From Archilochus colubris (taxonomy: Eukaryota > Chordata > Aves > Apodiformes > Trochilidae), in NCBI GenBank assembly GCA_023079485.1, contig CM041084.1, forward strand, positions 134,260,792 through 134,324,791: a DNA stretch of 64,000 nucleotides, in the 5' to 3' direction. Below, one piece after another: positions 50,021-60,562 of this stretch. Position 1 is the first letter of the stretch. Each line of letters starts with the position of its first letter. The position numbers were made by a program, and so were the translations under genes. Under the pieces are notes generated by a model, which was given only the letters and a program-made list of their open reading frames with translations, was not told the origin of the DNA and ran no database searches.

Positions 50021-50945
50021 AACAGATGAACTAACTTCCTTCCTGAGGTGTGCAAGATGCAAGGTTGCAGTTTGGTGCAGTCCTGGGGAGCTCCAAAAGA
50101 CCTTACGTTGTTTCTAGCACATATGGTAAGTGAAGGGGAAAAGAAAAAATAAAAGAATCCCTGAGGCACATATCTAAGGTGGGAGAGTATTCTGAAAAGT
50201 ATTACTCTGTAATTGCCCCCATGTTTATGTTTTTCCTTAGTCATGCAATTTTACTTTACAGATATGATATTGTTCCAGAGAAGTTTTTTTTCTCACTGTA
50301 GGCAGTCTTACTTCTCATATCATTATGAGTAGAGAAATATAAGAGAATTTCTGGACTTTGAATTCCATTCCCTGAATTTTCTGGTAACATTTTGACAACC
50401 TTTTACACAAACTATGTTCCCAAATCACACTGATTAGATTTTTTACTCTTCTTAAGTTCACACTTATATTCCTCTACAGGCACAGTGTGTGTGGGGATGA
50501 TTCTGTCAATTGGCAGGTGGTGAAGTGCACGAAGCAATTATTTCTAGATAAAATCAGAGATTTGAAAGTCAGTCCACAATACCTTTCCTTATGATTTAAT
50601 TATGTCCTTCTGTCTTTTGCATGATTAACCCTCTTTTCCTTTTACTTATGTCCTACTAGTCACCTAACACTTACTGCCTGATTTTAATTGCTTACATTTT
50701 TACACTGAGCACAACCTTTAATTATGTATTTTCCACTAATCTCCACTGCTGCTCCTGACTGTAGCTTAGAGGTACAGTTTTCAGCAGATTTCTAGGTTGG
50801 ATAGCATTGTATTGGACACTAAAGAATTTGTTTCTGTACTTCATACATTGTAAATTTTTACTCATGCAAGTCTTATGTGTTTCTCAATTTTGCTTGTGTT
50901 TGCAGTTCCTTTACTCCGGAAAAAAAAATAAAAATCTCTACTTAT
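50021..50945. other. AT-rich unique DNA
   Basis: No gene or repeat was recognised; an A-run precedes the next CR1 at about 50921-50932. Confidence 0.5.
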
Positions 50946-51651
50946 CATAGAATTGTCCGGGTTGGAAGGGACCTCAGAGATCATCTAGTCCAACCCTTGA
51001 CCCACCGGAGCAGTTGCTAGACCATGGCACTGAGTGCCACATCCAGTCTTTTTTAAATGTCTCCAGGGACGGAGAATCTACCACCTCCCCGGGCAGTCCA
51101 TTCCATAGCCTAATCACCCTCTCCGTGAAGAAATTCTTTCTAATATCTAACCTAAACCTCCCCTGGCACAACTTAAGACTGTGTCCTCTTGTCTTGTTGA
51201 AGGTCGTCTGTGAAAAGAGTCCAGTTCCCACCTCGCTACAGCCTCCTTTCAGGTAGTTGTAGGCAGCAATGAGGTCTCCCCTGAGCCTCCTCTTCTTCAG
51301 GCTGAACAGCCCCAGCTCTCTCAGCCTCTCCTCATAGGGCCTGTGCTCGAGTCCCTTCACCAGCCTGGTTGCCCTCCTTTGGACCTGTTCCAGGACCTCT
51401 ACATCCTTCTTAAACTGAGGGGCCCAGAACTGGACACAGTACTCGAGGTGTGGCCTAACCAGCGCTGAGTACAGGGGAAGAATCACCTCCCTGGACCTGC
51501 TGGTGACGCTGTTTTTGATACAGGCCAGGATGCCATTGGCCTTCTTGGCCACCTGGGCACACTGCTGGCTCATGTTCAGCTTCCTGTCAATCCAGACTCC
51601 CAGGTCCCTTTCTGCCTGGCTGCTCTCCAGCCACTCTGTGCCCAGCCTGTA
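50946..51651 (-). mobile_element. CR1 LINE, well-preserved, 5' truncated
   Basis: On the minus strand this runs from the middle of the ORF2 C-terminal region (51651) to the 3' UTR and a single terminal octamer, seen as catagaat at 50946-50953. It is the same subfamily as 38473-39343. Its truncation point lies about 140 bp further 3' than in that copy and meets a TATATGTATAAAGATA-type simple repeat. Confidence 0.95.
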
Positions 51652-51711
51652 ATATATGTATAAAGATATATATATGTATAAAGATACTTTTACATAAAAA
51701 TTAGATATCAT
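50974..51711 (-). pseudogene. CR1 ORF2 C-terminal region, 245-codon open frame
   Basis: The first ~20 residues come from flanking AT-rich DNA and are not CR1. The CR1 part starts at the [20 protein letters not shown] segment and includes [18 protein letters not shown] and [14 protein letters not shown]. Near the end the frame shifts: after SLETFKK it reads DWMWHSV where the copy at 38558 reads RLDVALS. The reverse-transcriptase active site is absent, so it is a non-functional relic. Confidence 0.9.
51652..51708. repeat. Short AT-rich tandem repeat between two CR1 copies
   Basis: The unit 'tatatgtataaagata' occurs twice in succession (about 51654-51686). It separates two CR1 elements of different subfamilies. 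Confidence 0.7.
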
Positions 51712-52337
51712 AGAATCATAGAATGGCTTGAGCTGGAAAGGACCTTAGAAGTCATCTAGTTCCAATACGCCCTCCACAGACAGGGAAACTTCCACTAGAC
51801 CACGTTGGTCAAGGCCCCATCCAACCTGGTGTTGAAGACTTCCAGGGAGGTGGCACCACAACTTCTCTGGGCTACTTGTTCCATTGTCTCACCACCCTCA
51901 AATTAAAGAATTTCTTTCTAATTTCTAACCCCCTCTTCAAGTTTTATACCATTTCCCCTTGTTCTCTCACTTTACACACACGTAAAAAGCCCTACCCCAG
52001 CTTTCTTGTAGGCCCCCTTCAGATATTGAAAGGTTGCTATAAGGTCACCTCAGAGCTTCCTTTTCTCCAGGCTGAACAACCCCAACTTCTTTAGCCTGTC
52101 TTCACAGGAGAGATGCTCCAGCCCTCTGATCATTTTAGTGGCTTTCCTCTGGACATGTTCCAGGAGCATTATGTCTTTCTTATGCTGGGAACTCCAGAAC
52201 TGGACACAGTACTCCAGCTGGTGGTCTCAGAAGAGCAGAGTAGAAGGGGAGAATCACCACTCTTGACCATCTGTCTATGCTTCTTTTGAGCAGCCCAGGA
52301 CCCAGCTGGCTTTCTGAGCTGCAAGCTCATAGGTGAA
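51709..52337 (-). mobile_element. CR1 LINE, older subfamily
   Basis: It begins with two perfect terminal octamers in reverse (catagaat at 51709-51716 and 51717-51724), which fixes its 3' end. It then reads back through the 3' UTR into the ORF2 C-terminal region, with plus-strand blocks such as 'tctccaggctgaacaacccc' (52065), 'gctccagccctctgatcatt' (52115) and 'aactggacacagtactccag' (52197). It is more diverged than its neighbour and has no long open frame. Confidence 0.9.
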
Positions 52338-53039
52338 AGATGTAGCATAATAGAAAGATAAAGCATATTTACTTTTAAGAACTGTTAAAGAGTTACCTTT
52401 AAATAGAAAACTTCTTCCATCTTTTTGAATTTTGGATTACAGCATATAACACATTATATTTTTAAAAGTTTTAGCTTATAAAGAGTTTTTAAAGTTGCTG
52501 AGAGCTATTCAAGCATCCTAAGTACAGATGGAATTACCAAGCACAACCAAAATGTGGAAGCACAAACCATTATTCAAAATGTCATATAAACTATGAAAGT
52601 CTGATGCCTTTTCTTTTTGTACACTTATCAGACAATGAGCTCTGAGCTCAACAGAAGCAAGCAAGGATTTTGTACAGACAATGTGGATGTGATCTTACTG
52701 GATACTTGTAAAGATTTCTTATTTGTCTATTTAACTGAAATAACAGAGTGTTTCTCTTTTCAGTATGTTTGAACCATAACAATAGAAGCTTTATGTTAAA
52801 CATTTCCTTAATGTTACACTTAACACTGCAGAGAACTGTGTCTCAGATTCTGCTCCAGCTCTAAAGAGCTGTTCCTAAAGTTTGTTCTTATGGTTTGAAG
52901 GGGCCTAGGTAATTTTTATAGTGTGGAGGACCTAGATAAATGGTCTCTAGACCCTTCAGGGATCCAGGCTCTGTTACAGGGGACCCCTGAACACTTATAT
53001 TTACATCTTTGATCCTCATTCCACAAGTTACTGTTCCTT
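52338..53039. other. AT-rich unique DNA
   Basis: No gene or repeat was recognised. Confidence 0.5.
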
Positions 53040-53190
53040 GCCTTTTCTAGTTAGCCTGTTCTGGTTTTAACTTCCAACCTTTATCTCTTTTCTTACTCCT
53101 CTTTTATCTTCCGTTAGGAGGGTGAGGGGGGAATAGCAGAGAGCAATTCTGTTGTCTGGATTTTCTTTTGCCCTGACCACTACATTGACA
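53040..53190 (+). mobile_element. Probable 3' end of an ERVL-like LTR
   Basis: In order, the segment shows 'acttccaacctttatctc', a polypyrimidine run, 'ggagggtgaggggggaatag', 'cagagagcaattctgttgtc' and a final TTGACA. This matches the layout of the LTR 3' end at about 30940-31060 (ccaaccc, pyrimidine run, ggaggagag, atagagagcgtctgtt, tgac). The 5' part of the LTR was not recognised upstream. It belongs to a related but distinct subfamily. Confidence 0.45.
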
Positions 53191-54844
53191 CATCTTTATT
53201 TTACCGTTTGTATCTGTCTACCAGAATCATCTGCTTATACCAAGGCAGTCTTTGAAAAAATCTTTGAAAAAGATTTTGAAATTTATTCCCCATTGGAAGA
53301 GTAAATCATAACTGTAAATGATGCTTTAAAAAAAAAAAAAAGGTTTTTTTTATGCTTAAAGTAACCCTCTGCTATAATATGTGGTCAGATTTTGAAATAA
53401 TGGGTCTTTAGCAGGGAATTTCTTTTTGGATACAGGTAAATTGCTCAAGGTCATCCTCTAGTCTCTGGGCAACTAAGAGAGACAGGCGTCACAGCAAGGC
53501 AATTAGACATTTTTCTCAGGCATTTACTTTAACTGAAAAATGAGGCAAGCTTACAGGCACACCACCTTTCTTTAACTGACATATATACTCATGAGCAGAT
53601 TCATTATGAGCAGATTCATTTGTAGATTGAAGTACAGGAGTATTTTATTCCAAAATCATGTTACAAGGCTTAGTTAATTAATTAATTATTACAAAGAGCT
53701 TTAAGAACCCTGGAGAGAAGATGTTATGAAAGTATGTGATGTTATTTTAATAATTTTCCATTTAGCAGAGTGGAATGAATTACCAAATAGCCCTCAGGAT
53801 CCTGGGCCTGATTAAGGACTGTCAACTGCATTACAGAAAGTACAGTTTACATTTCCCTTCTGCTTGGCAACCTTCTGGCTTCCAGCTGCCCTCTAGTAAA
53901 AACACAACTCTGTAAATTTTTATATATGCATTTTGAAAGGTTAGAAAAAGCTTTTAGAGGAAAAAACGTCAGCTAACTTCTTTTTGTTAGAATACTTAGA
54001 AAGCTGCTATGGAGAGAAAAAGCTGTTCGAGTTTTGATGGAAACAGGAATCTGAAGCAGACCATTCTGGTGTGTGAAAAGCCTTGGATTTTCAGCAAAAG
54101 ACACACCTGGCTAAGGAAGGAGCTTCTCAGTGAACTGAAATGCAAAAAAGAAAGAGGTAGAGAAAAAGCCAGGTATGAAAACAGTATCACAGTATTATTA
54201 CAGACAAAATTAGGAAGGCCAGAACTGAGTCTGAACTCAGACTCAATAGAAACTTAAAGGATAAATAGGAGTGAATTCTACACTAGATATGCTAGTAGTA
54301 AATAGATTCAGGGATAGTGTGGATTCATTGTCTGCAGAGAGACAGGTATCTCTATAAATATAAGTTCAAGAGTAGTGCTATCAGACGTGGTGGAACCCTA
54401 GCAAGGGACAATTCAGAATAGCAGTGTGGCTCCAAATCCATCTGCTAGATAGGATTCATTTGGATATGATGAAAATGCTGGCTGGTTAAAAGGGTCTTGT
54501 GTATTATCTGTGAAAAGAATATAGTGACTGGAATTAGTCCATGACAACCAGAACAAGGTTAATAGGATGTATGTCTTTAAAAAGAGCAATGAAAAGAACC
54601 TGGAAAATTGTGACCAGTAAATCCCATCTCAGTCCCTAAACAAATCTTAGAATAACAACATCAGCCTATTACCATACATGTGAAGAACAGGACAGAAATA
54701 AGAAGGCACTATGAATTTCTTAAGCCTGCTTGCCTTCTTCAATGAAACTACTATCTCTATAAATGAGGGAAATGTAGCGGTTATGACACTGCTGGATTCT
54801 GGTAGGCCTTGTGATACCATCTCACTGCACTCTCAGTTGGACTC
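53191..54844. other. AT-rich unique DNA with a small tandem repeat
   Basis: A perfect 15-bp unit, atgagcagattcatt, is duplicated in tandem at 53591-53620, and there is a TTAATTAATTAATTA run near 53672-53686. No gene was recognised. Confidence 0.55.
53591..53620. repeat. Perfect 15-bp tandem duplication
   Basis: The unit atgagcagattcatt is repeated twice with no gap. Confidence 0.9.
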
Positions 54845-55440
54845 ATGGAGTCATAGAATACCATGTTGGAAGACAACTTAAAGATCATATGGTCTAACCT
54901 TTCCTGGCAAAAGCACTGTCTGGACAAGAGGGCCCAGTACCCTGTCCAGCTAATCGTAAAAGTTTCCAGAGTTGGAGAATCCACCAGTTCCCTGGGAAGA
55001 TTACACCCTACAGGGTATCCCTTCCAATGTGTGTCCATTTGGTATCATCAACAAACTATGTACACCAGGGTACACTTGATCCAGACATCCAGATCACTTA
55101 TGAAGATATTAAATAGCATTGGGCCTAATATTGATATCCAAGGAACCCCACTTGTAACAATTAAAAAAACAACTATTTAGCACCAGCCCCTGAGTGTGTT
55201 CTGTCAGCCAGTCTACCACCTGCTCCACTTTTCTAGACCTTAATGCATCAGTTTCTCTATTCTGAAAACCTTGGAGAAATTCAGATTGACAACATCCACT
55301 GTTTGCCCCACATCAGTGGAGCATGCTACTTTGTCACAGAAGGTGATCAGGTTTGCAAGTCATGATTTGTCATTGGTGAATTTATGCTGGTTTTCCCAAT
55401 GGTGTACTTTGCTTGAACTGGCATACTGACAGAAAAATAA
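54845..55440 (-). mobile_element. CR1 LINE, old copy with likely internal deletion
   Basis: The left end has the reverse-complement 3' terminus ('gagtcatagaataccat', then 'ggaagacaacttaaagatca'). The sequence then jumps, near 55030, to the reverse-transcriptase side: 'atcatcaacaaactatgt', 'cagatcacttatgaagatat', 'taaatagcattgggcctaat' and, at 55335-55400, 'cagaaggtgatcaggtttgc' with 'tggtgaatttatgctgg'. The skip between the blocks implies loss of the middle C-terminal coding part. No open frame survives. Confidence 0.75.
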
Positions 55441-56099
55441 AATAAAGGAAAATAAACATGAGTCTTTGCCTCTTAATAACCTTTTTCACTGGGAGGAGCA
55501 CCAAAAATGCTCTGAACATACCCCCCCTTTGGTTTGCCCTTGGTTTTCCAGACAGAGCTGGTCCAAACTTCTACCTCTGCTTCAAGAGTCTGCATGTTTC
55601 TTCCTGTGTTCGTTTGTGTGACTAGCCTTGTTGTTACTTGTATTTATGTACAGATATCTACAAAACATTGGTGTGTATGACTACCTGGATCATGTGCTCA
55701 GTTTTGGTTCTGGCTGAGGACATGGAGCTGCAGCAGCCTTGCTTTTGTTAGGCTACCACATTCACTGGCTCCTAGCACATATGTCTGATTTATTAATGTT
55801 CAAGATAGAAATATTTATAATCCCCTAATCATGACAATATGAGAACTAAGACAGAATCTTATAACTGAAGCGAAAGCTTTTAGAAAATCAAACATACAAA
55901 CACTCTTTTGATTAAGTGAGCTAGATCGCACACATGGAAGTAAAAAGCTTTATTTGAATGTTAAGGAAACATAAAATTCATTTTTAATTGTCAGAGTTTA
56001 AATATTTCATACTTTTAAAAGACTGTATAAATTATTCAGATTAAAAAGTTAAACATTTTATTTTTGAGGTATTTAAATGCAATGAATTGTTCATATCCA
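55441..56099. other. Unassigned DNA
   Basis: The part at 55490-55760 is less AT-rich than average. No family was recognised. No gene was seen. Confidence 0.45.
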
Positions 56100-56198
56100 A
56101 GGGAAACAAAACACAACAAAAATAACAAAAGAACAAACAAAACCAAACAGACAAACAGAACTCCCCCCTTCCAAAAAAAAAAAAAAAAAAAAAAAGAA
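56100..56198. repeat. A-rich simple repeat with a 23-base poly(A)
   Basis: CAAAA/AACAA-type repeats from about 56104 lead into CCCCCC and then an uninterrupted run of 23 A (56173-56195). Confidence 0.85.
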
Positions 56199-56299
56199 AA
56201 ATAGATCAAAGCAAACCAAAGAATAGATTATGAGAAGAAAAATCATAGTTGTGAAATAAGTTTGTTCAAATGCTTTCTAAGTTTAGCTGTTCTTGAAGG

Positions 56300-56545
56300 A
56301 TAGATCCTCTTTCCTCATTTCACCCTTTCTCTTCCCCTTTCAACTTCCCATTCTGCTTCTCCTTCCCTTTTCTCTTTGCATTCCCCTTCCCTTCTTCCTC
56401 TCCCCTTTTTTTTGGTCCCTTTTCTCTTCAACTTTTTCTTCCTTTTCCCCTTCCCCTGACATCTTCACCTGACATCTTGCCCTTCTTCTTCTGTTTTCCT
56501 TTCCCATTTCTTCTCTTTCTTTTTCCTTTGTTTCTCAGACCCTTA
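56300..56545. repeat. Polypyrimidine tract (CCCTT/TTCC-rich)
   Basis: About 245 bp made up almost only of C and T on the plus strand, with units such as TTCCCCTTCCC. It is a degenerate simple repeat that may take up unusual DNA structures. Confidence 0.8.
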
Positions 56546-58138
56546 AAATATGTTCCCCATTTTGCCAGAGTGCTTGATATTCAGGTTTAACAACTTGGCA
56601 CTAAATCTACCAGATTCATAAGGGTGGTTCTACATTAACATTTTAGCTTGGCTCAGGAGAGTTCTTTTGAAGCAAATCTCCAATTTTTTCCTATTTTTGC
56701 TGCTTTAGTTCTTGTCATGCATCTCTTTTGGAGCATATGAACAGGGATTTATTTAATGAAATAAATGTGAGAAATGAGAAAAGAAACTCCAAGAGTACAT
56801 CTAATTCATGCAGCTACTGGTGAGCATCCAGGCCACAGGACCAAAGCAAAGGTGGTCTAAAATAATCATCCTAAAACATACATAATGTGGGTATCTTGCC
56901 TCCAGTGCCAGCTGTCTGTCTTTACACTTCCAGTCATATCAGACCAAATTTATTCCTATTGTAAGTAAAACCCAAATCAAGTTCAATCTAACTAGTTTCA
57001 TCTTGCCAGCCTAATTCACATCTTTCCATCCTTATCACATCTGCTTCAGATTGCAAGTGTTTGCTCTTTTAGAACTGAATAGTGAGCACTTCACCCAGGA
57101 CAGAATTAATCCAGCAGACGGGGAGAGAATGAAGAACCAGAAGTACATTTGGGTGGTCAGATGCCCAGCTTTGTCCACCTCCCAGGTCTTCCTCTTCCTA
57201 GAGAGTTTCCCTGAGCATTAGTTTATTGCCGAAAAAAAGAAGGCCAGCGTTACAAAAGCTAAACCACAAAGTAATACTAGACCCCTGCCCTCTTTCTGCT
57301 CCCTTGTTCTATGTCTTTCTAAAAGAAAGATTTAATATTTCTACTGTCAAAGAAAAATCCCTACATGTAGCTTAATTAATCAAAGACACAATATCTTTGT
57401 AGGCTTGGATGTTCTTGAGGGAGTGGGAGTCAAAAGCTAAATTTGCTCTCCTTGTTTCCCTATTGATGGTCAGTGAGCTGTTAGGTTTCAGCTTCCTTCT
57501 GAAGGGGTTTGTGTGTGAGTTTAAAAGGATCCTAGATCATTGATTTCTGAGGAAAATCCACCAGTGTTTTATTAAGATATGGCTCATTGTTTCTTTTGCT
57601 AGAGCTGCAATTTGAAAAATATCTAAATCCAGTCATGGTTCGAAGATTATTAAAAGTTCTTTCATAAATCAATACTAAGCTAACTCAGGAAATGGAAAAA
57701 AAACACACCACAATTTTTTTTTTTAAGAGGATATTTTTTTCCTTCATAGTCCTTCATTCCTTATGCTGAATGCTATAAGAAATACAAAATGTAATTGAAG
57801 TTAGTTTTAAAGCCTCAAGTGTGGTGAAAAATGTACTTAATAATTATGAAACCATGCAAATACATGTTATGTTATGTTATGTTATGTTATGTTATGTTAT
57901 GTTATGTTATGTTATGTTATGTTATGTTATGTTATTAAATGGTCATAGAAGCAAGAAACTCCAGTAAAGATGATCATAATACATAAATGATAATTTTACA
58001 TTCCTAATCGAGTTTTTATACAAGAAAAACCTGGATCTGTCAGTTCACAGGTAAAAATAAATGCAAATACAGAGGGAATAAAAGAATACATAACTTCTCC
58101 AAAACTATTTGTATTCAGAATTTGATATGATAAGATGT
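56546..58138. other. AT-rich unique DNA with a pentanucleotide repeat
   Basis: Apart from the (GTTAT)14 microsatellite, no gene or repeat was recognised. Confidence 0.5.
57866..57935. repeat. Perfect pentanucleotide microsatellite (GTTAT)14
   Basis: Fourteen uninterrupted GTTAT copies (70 bp). The lack of interruptions implies recent expansion, and it is likely polymorphic between individuals. Confidence 0.98.
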
Positions 58139-58765
58139 CACAGAATCATCAAATGATTAAATGGTTTGGGTTGGAAAGCACCTTCAAAATCATCTAGTTC
58201 CAACCCTCCTGTATGGGCAGGGACACCTTCCACTAGACCAGTTTGCTCAAGGAACCATCCAACATTTCACACTTCCAGGGATGGGAGCAGCCACAACTTC
58301 TCTGGTCAACCTGTTCCAGTGCCTCACCACCCTCACAGTTATGTCTTCCTTATGTCTTCCCTAAATCTACTCTCTTCCATCTTAAAACCACTGCCCTTTT
58401 TCCTCTCACTATACACCCTTATAAACAGTCCCTGTGCAGCTTTCCTGTAGGCCCTTTTACAGGTGCAGGAAGGCTGCTTTAAGTTCTCCCCAGAATGTTC
58501 TCTTCTCCAGGCTGAACAACCCCAGCTCTGTCAGGTGGTCTTGATGGGAAAGGTGCTCCAACCCTCTGATCATCTTAGTGGCCTCTTCTGGATTCCCTCC
58601 AACACCTCCATGTCCTTCTTGCCTAGAGGCCCCCCAAAGCTGGACACAGTTCTCCAGGTGGAGTCTTACCAGAACAGAGTAACATGGAAGAATCATGTCT
58701 CTTGATCTCCTGGACACACTTTGTTTGATGTAGTCCAGGATATGCTTGGCTTTCTGAGCTGATCT
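58139..58765 (-). mobile_element. CR1 LINE, older subfamily
   Basis: The left end 'tcacagaatcatcaaatg', then 'gggttggaaagcaccttcaa', is the reversed 3' terminus. The body continues with 'tctccaggctgaacaacccc' (58505) and 'aaagctggacacagttctcc' (58635), and ends near 'atatgcttggctttctgagc' (58740). It is similar in type to 51709-52337. The 107-codon minus ORF at 58457-58780 is a broken ORF2 piece. Confidence 0.9.
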
Positions 58766-59609
58766 GGTATGATACCACACTTTTCCTGGGCTATTGTGGA
58801 GTCCCAGGCATGTTTTCTGAATTTCTTATTGTTTTGCTTAGTATTTTCAGAATGAGTCCATTATAATGCTTTTTAGAACTGTCAATAGATTGTACTCACA
58901 TTATCAAAACTAATGTACCAAATTTATTTTAAAAAAATAAATAATTTATTTTTTGGTTTTGAACTTTATATGTGTAAACCTAGGCATTACATTGTACTCA
59001 CACAGTGTATGCACTACTTGAAACTTTCATATGAGAACATTTTAGCATGTTTGAAATGGGAAATTTGTAACATGTTTGTGGCATCTAAAGAACAGTCTTT
59101 ATGTGTTTGTTTGCTGGAGTTCTCTTTTGAGAGCTGCTGCTCTTCCAATTTGATTAACTATTATGAAAAGCAATTATTATGTGATACAGAACGTTCTAAA
59201 TGAGTTGTCTTCATTTCTGTTTCAGTTATCTGTGCATTTTTTGTATAGTGACTGTATTTTACTTCATTGAAGTCTCTTACTTTCCCCTTGAACTTTTGGT
59301 TTTGTTTTTTCCTTTGTGATCTCTGTATATGTGTTTGTGGAGGAAGATGGTTGTTGTCTTCAGTTGCTACTTTTTTTTTCAAACACATTTTGAGAAAACT
59401 AAAGGCTTTTCTCTAATGTTTTGTGTCTCCATGTAGAGCTTTATAACAATACAAGCTGTCAAACAAACAAAAATATTAGATTCAATTTGTCATTATTAAG
59501 CTATATAATAAAACAGAAAAATACTTTTATAGCACTCCTACTTTTTATTCTTTTAATTTCAAGGCTTACTAACAAGAAGTTTGTGTTCAGAAGTGTTGTT
59601 TAATACCTT
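58766..59609. other. AT-rich unique DNA
   Basis: No gene was recognised. An 18-bp sequence at 59592-59609 is repeated with one mismatch at 59621-59638, the 5' border of the next CR1. Confidence 0.5.
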
Positions 59610-59621
59610 TAAAATCAACCA

Positions 59622-59918
59622 GTGTTGTTTAATATCTTCATCAGTGACATAGACCCTTGGATCAAGTGCACCCTCAGCAAGTTTACTGATGATGCTGAGC
59701 TGACTGGTGCAATTGACATGCCAGATGGACAGGATGTCACCCAGAGGGACCTGGACAAGCTGGAGAACTGGGCCCATGTGAACTTCTTAAAGCTCAACAA
59801 GGCCAAGTGCAAGGTTCTGCACCTGAATAAAGACAATGCTCTTTGTCAGTACAGGCTGGGAGATGATGTGATAGAAAGAGGGACTTCAAGGTACTGGTGG
59901 ATGAAAAGATGGACATGA
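59622..59918 (+). pseudogene. CR1 ORF2 fragment with reverse-transcriptase active-site motif
   Basis: The 98-codon frame holds LFNIFISDID (residues 2-11), then LSKFTDDAELTG (18-29), which contains the F-x-D-D catalytic box of the reverse-transcriptase palm. DLDKLENWAHVNFLKLNKAKCKVLH follows as the usual downstream stretch (about 47-71). After residue 90 the frame is lost near 59880. Upstream motifs are missing because the element is 5' truncated just before this point, so no active enzyme is possible. Confidence 0.85.
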
Positions 59919-60493
59919 GCCAACAATGTGTGCTCAAAGCCCAACTCACAATCACATCCTGGGCTGCATCAATAAAAGTGTCGCCAGATCAAGAGAGGTA
60001 ATTCTGCCCCTCTACTCTGCTCTGGTGAGACCTCACTTGAAGCATGTGTCCAGCTCTGGAGTGCTAAGCACAAAAACATGGAGCTGTTGAAGCGAGTCCA
60101 GAGGAGGGCCACAAAGATGATCAGAGGGCTGGTGCACCTTCCCTATGAAGACTGGTTGAGAGTTGGGGTTGTTCAGCCTGGAGAAGAGAAGGGTCAAGAA
60201 AGAACTTAGAGCAGCCTTCATGTACCTGAAGAGGGCCTACAAGTGAGATGGGAAGGGACTGTGTACAAGGGTGTGTAGTGATAGTATGAGGAGCAATGAT
60301 CTGAAAGTACAGCAGGGTAGATTTTTGTTGGGTCTTAGGAAGAAGTTCCTTATTGTGGGAGTAGAAACACTGGAACAAGTTGCCCAGAGTGGTGGGCCTG
60401 GTCAAGGTCAAGCTTGATAGATCTCTGAGTAACTCCATGTAGGTACAGATGTCCCTGATCACTGCAGAGGTGGTTGGACGAGGTGGTTGAACT

Positions 60494-60562
60494 TCTCTTC
60501 CAACTCAATGCAGGATGATTGAGTTGGAAGAGATTGAACCATATGATTCTATGGTTCAATCT
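60494..60562. repeat. Two consecutive perfect hairpins at a CR1 3' end
   Basis: Hairpin 1 has arms at 60494-60509 and 60518-60533 (16 bp, perfect, 8-bp loop). Hairpin 2 has arms at 60531-60542 and 60551-60562 (12 bp, perfect, 8-bp loop). They share three bases. The first arm is the normal CR1 3' UTR block 'cttccaactcaat'. Confidence 0.85.

Larger units (their letters stand above)
59610..60562 (+). mobile_element. CR1 LINE, reverse-transcriptase palm to 3' end
   Basis: The copy starts at the 'ttgtttaatatcttcatcag' block and passes the palm motif region. It runs through the ORF2 C-terminal region ('gtccagaggagggccacaaa', about 60098) and the 3' UTR, and ends with a rearranged terminus containing two perfect hairpins (60494-60562). 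ORF2 is broken by several frameshifts. The subfamily resembles that of 1-476 and 61690-62183. Confidence 0.9.

Noticed and set aside
57866..57935. Repeat array considered as a CRISPR
   Set aside because: It is a perfect 5-bp microsatellite with no spacers, in a bird genome.
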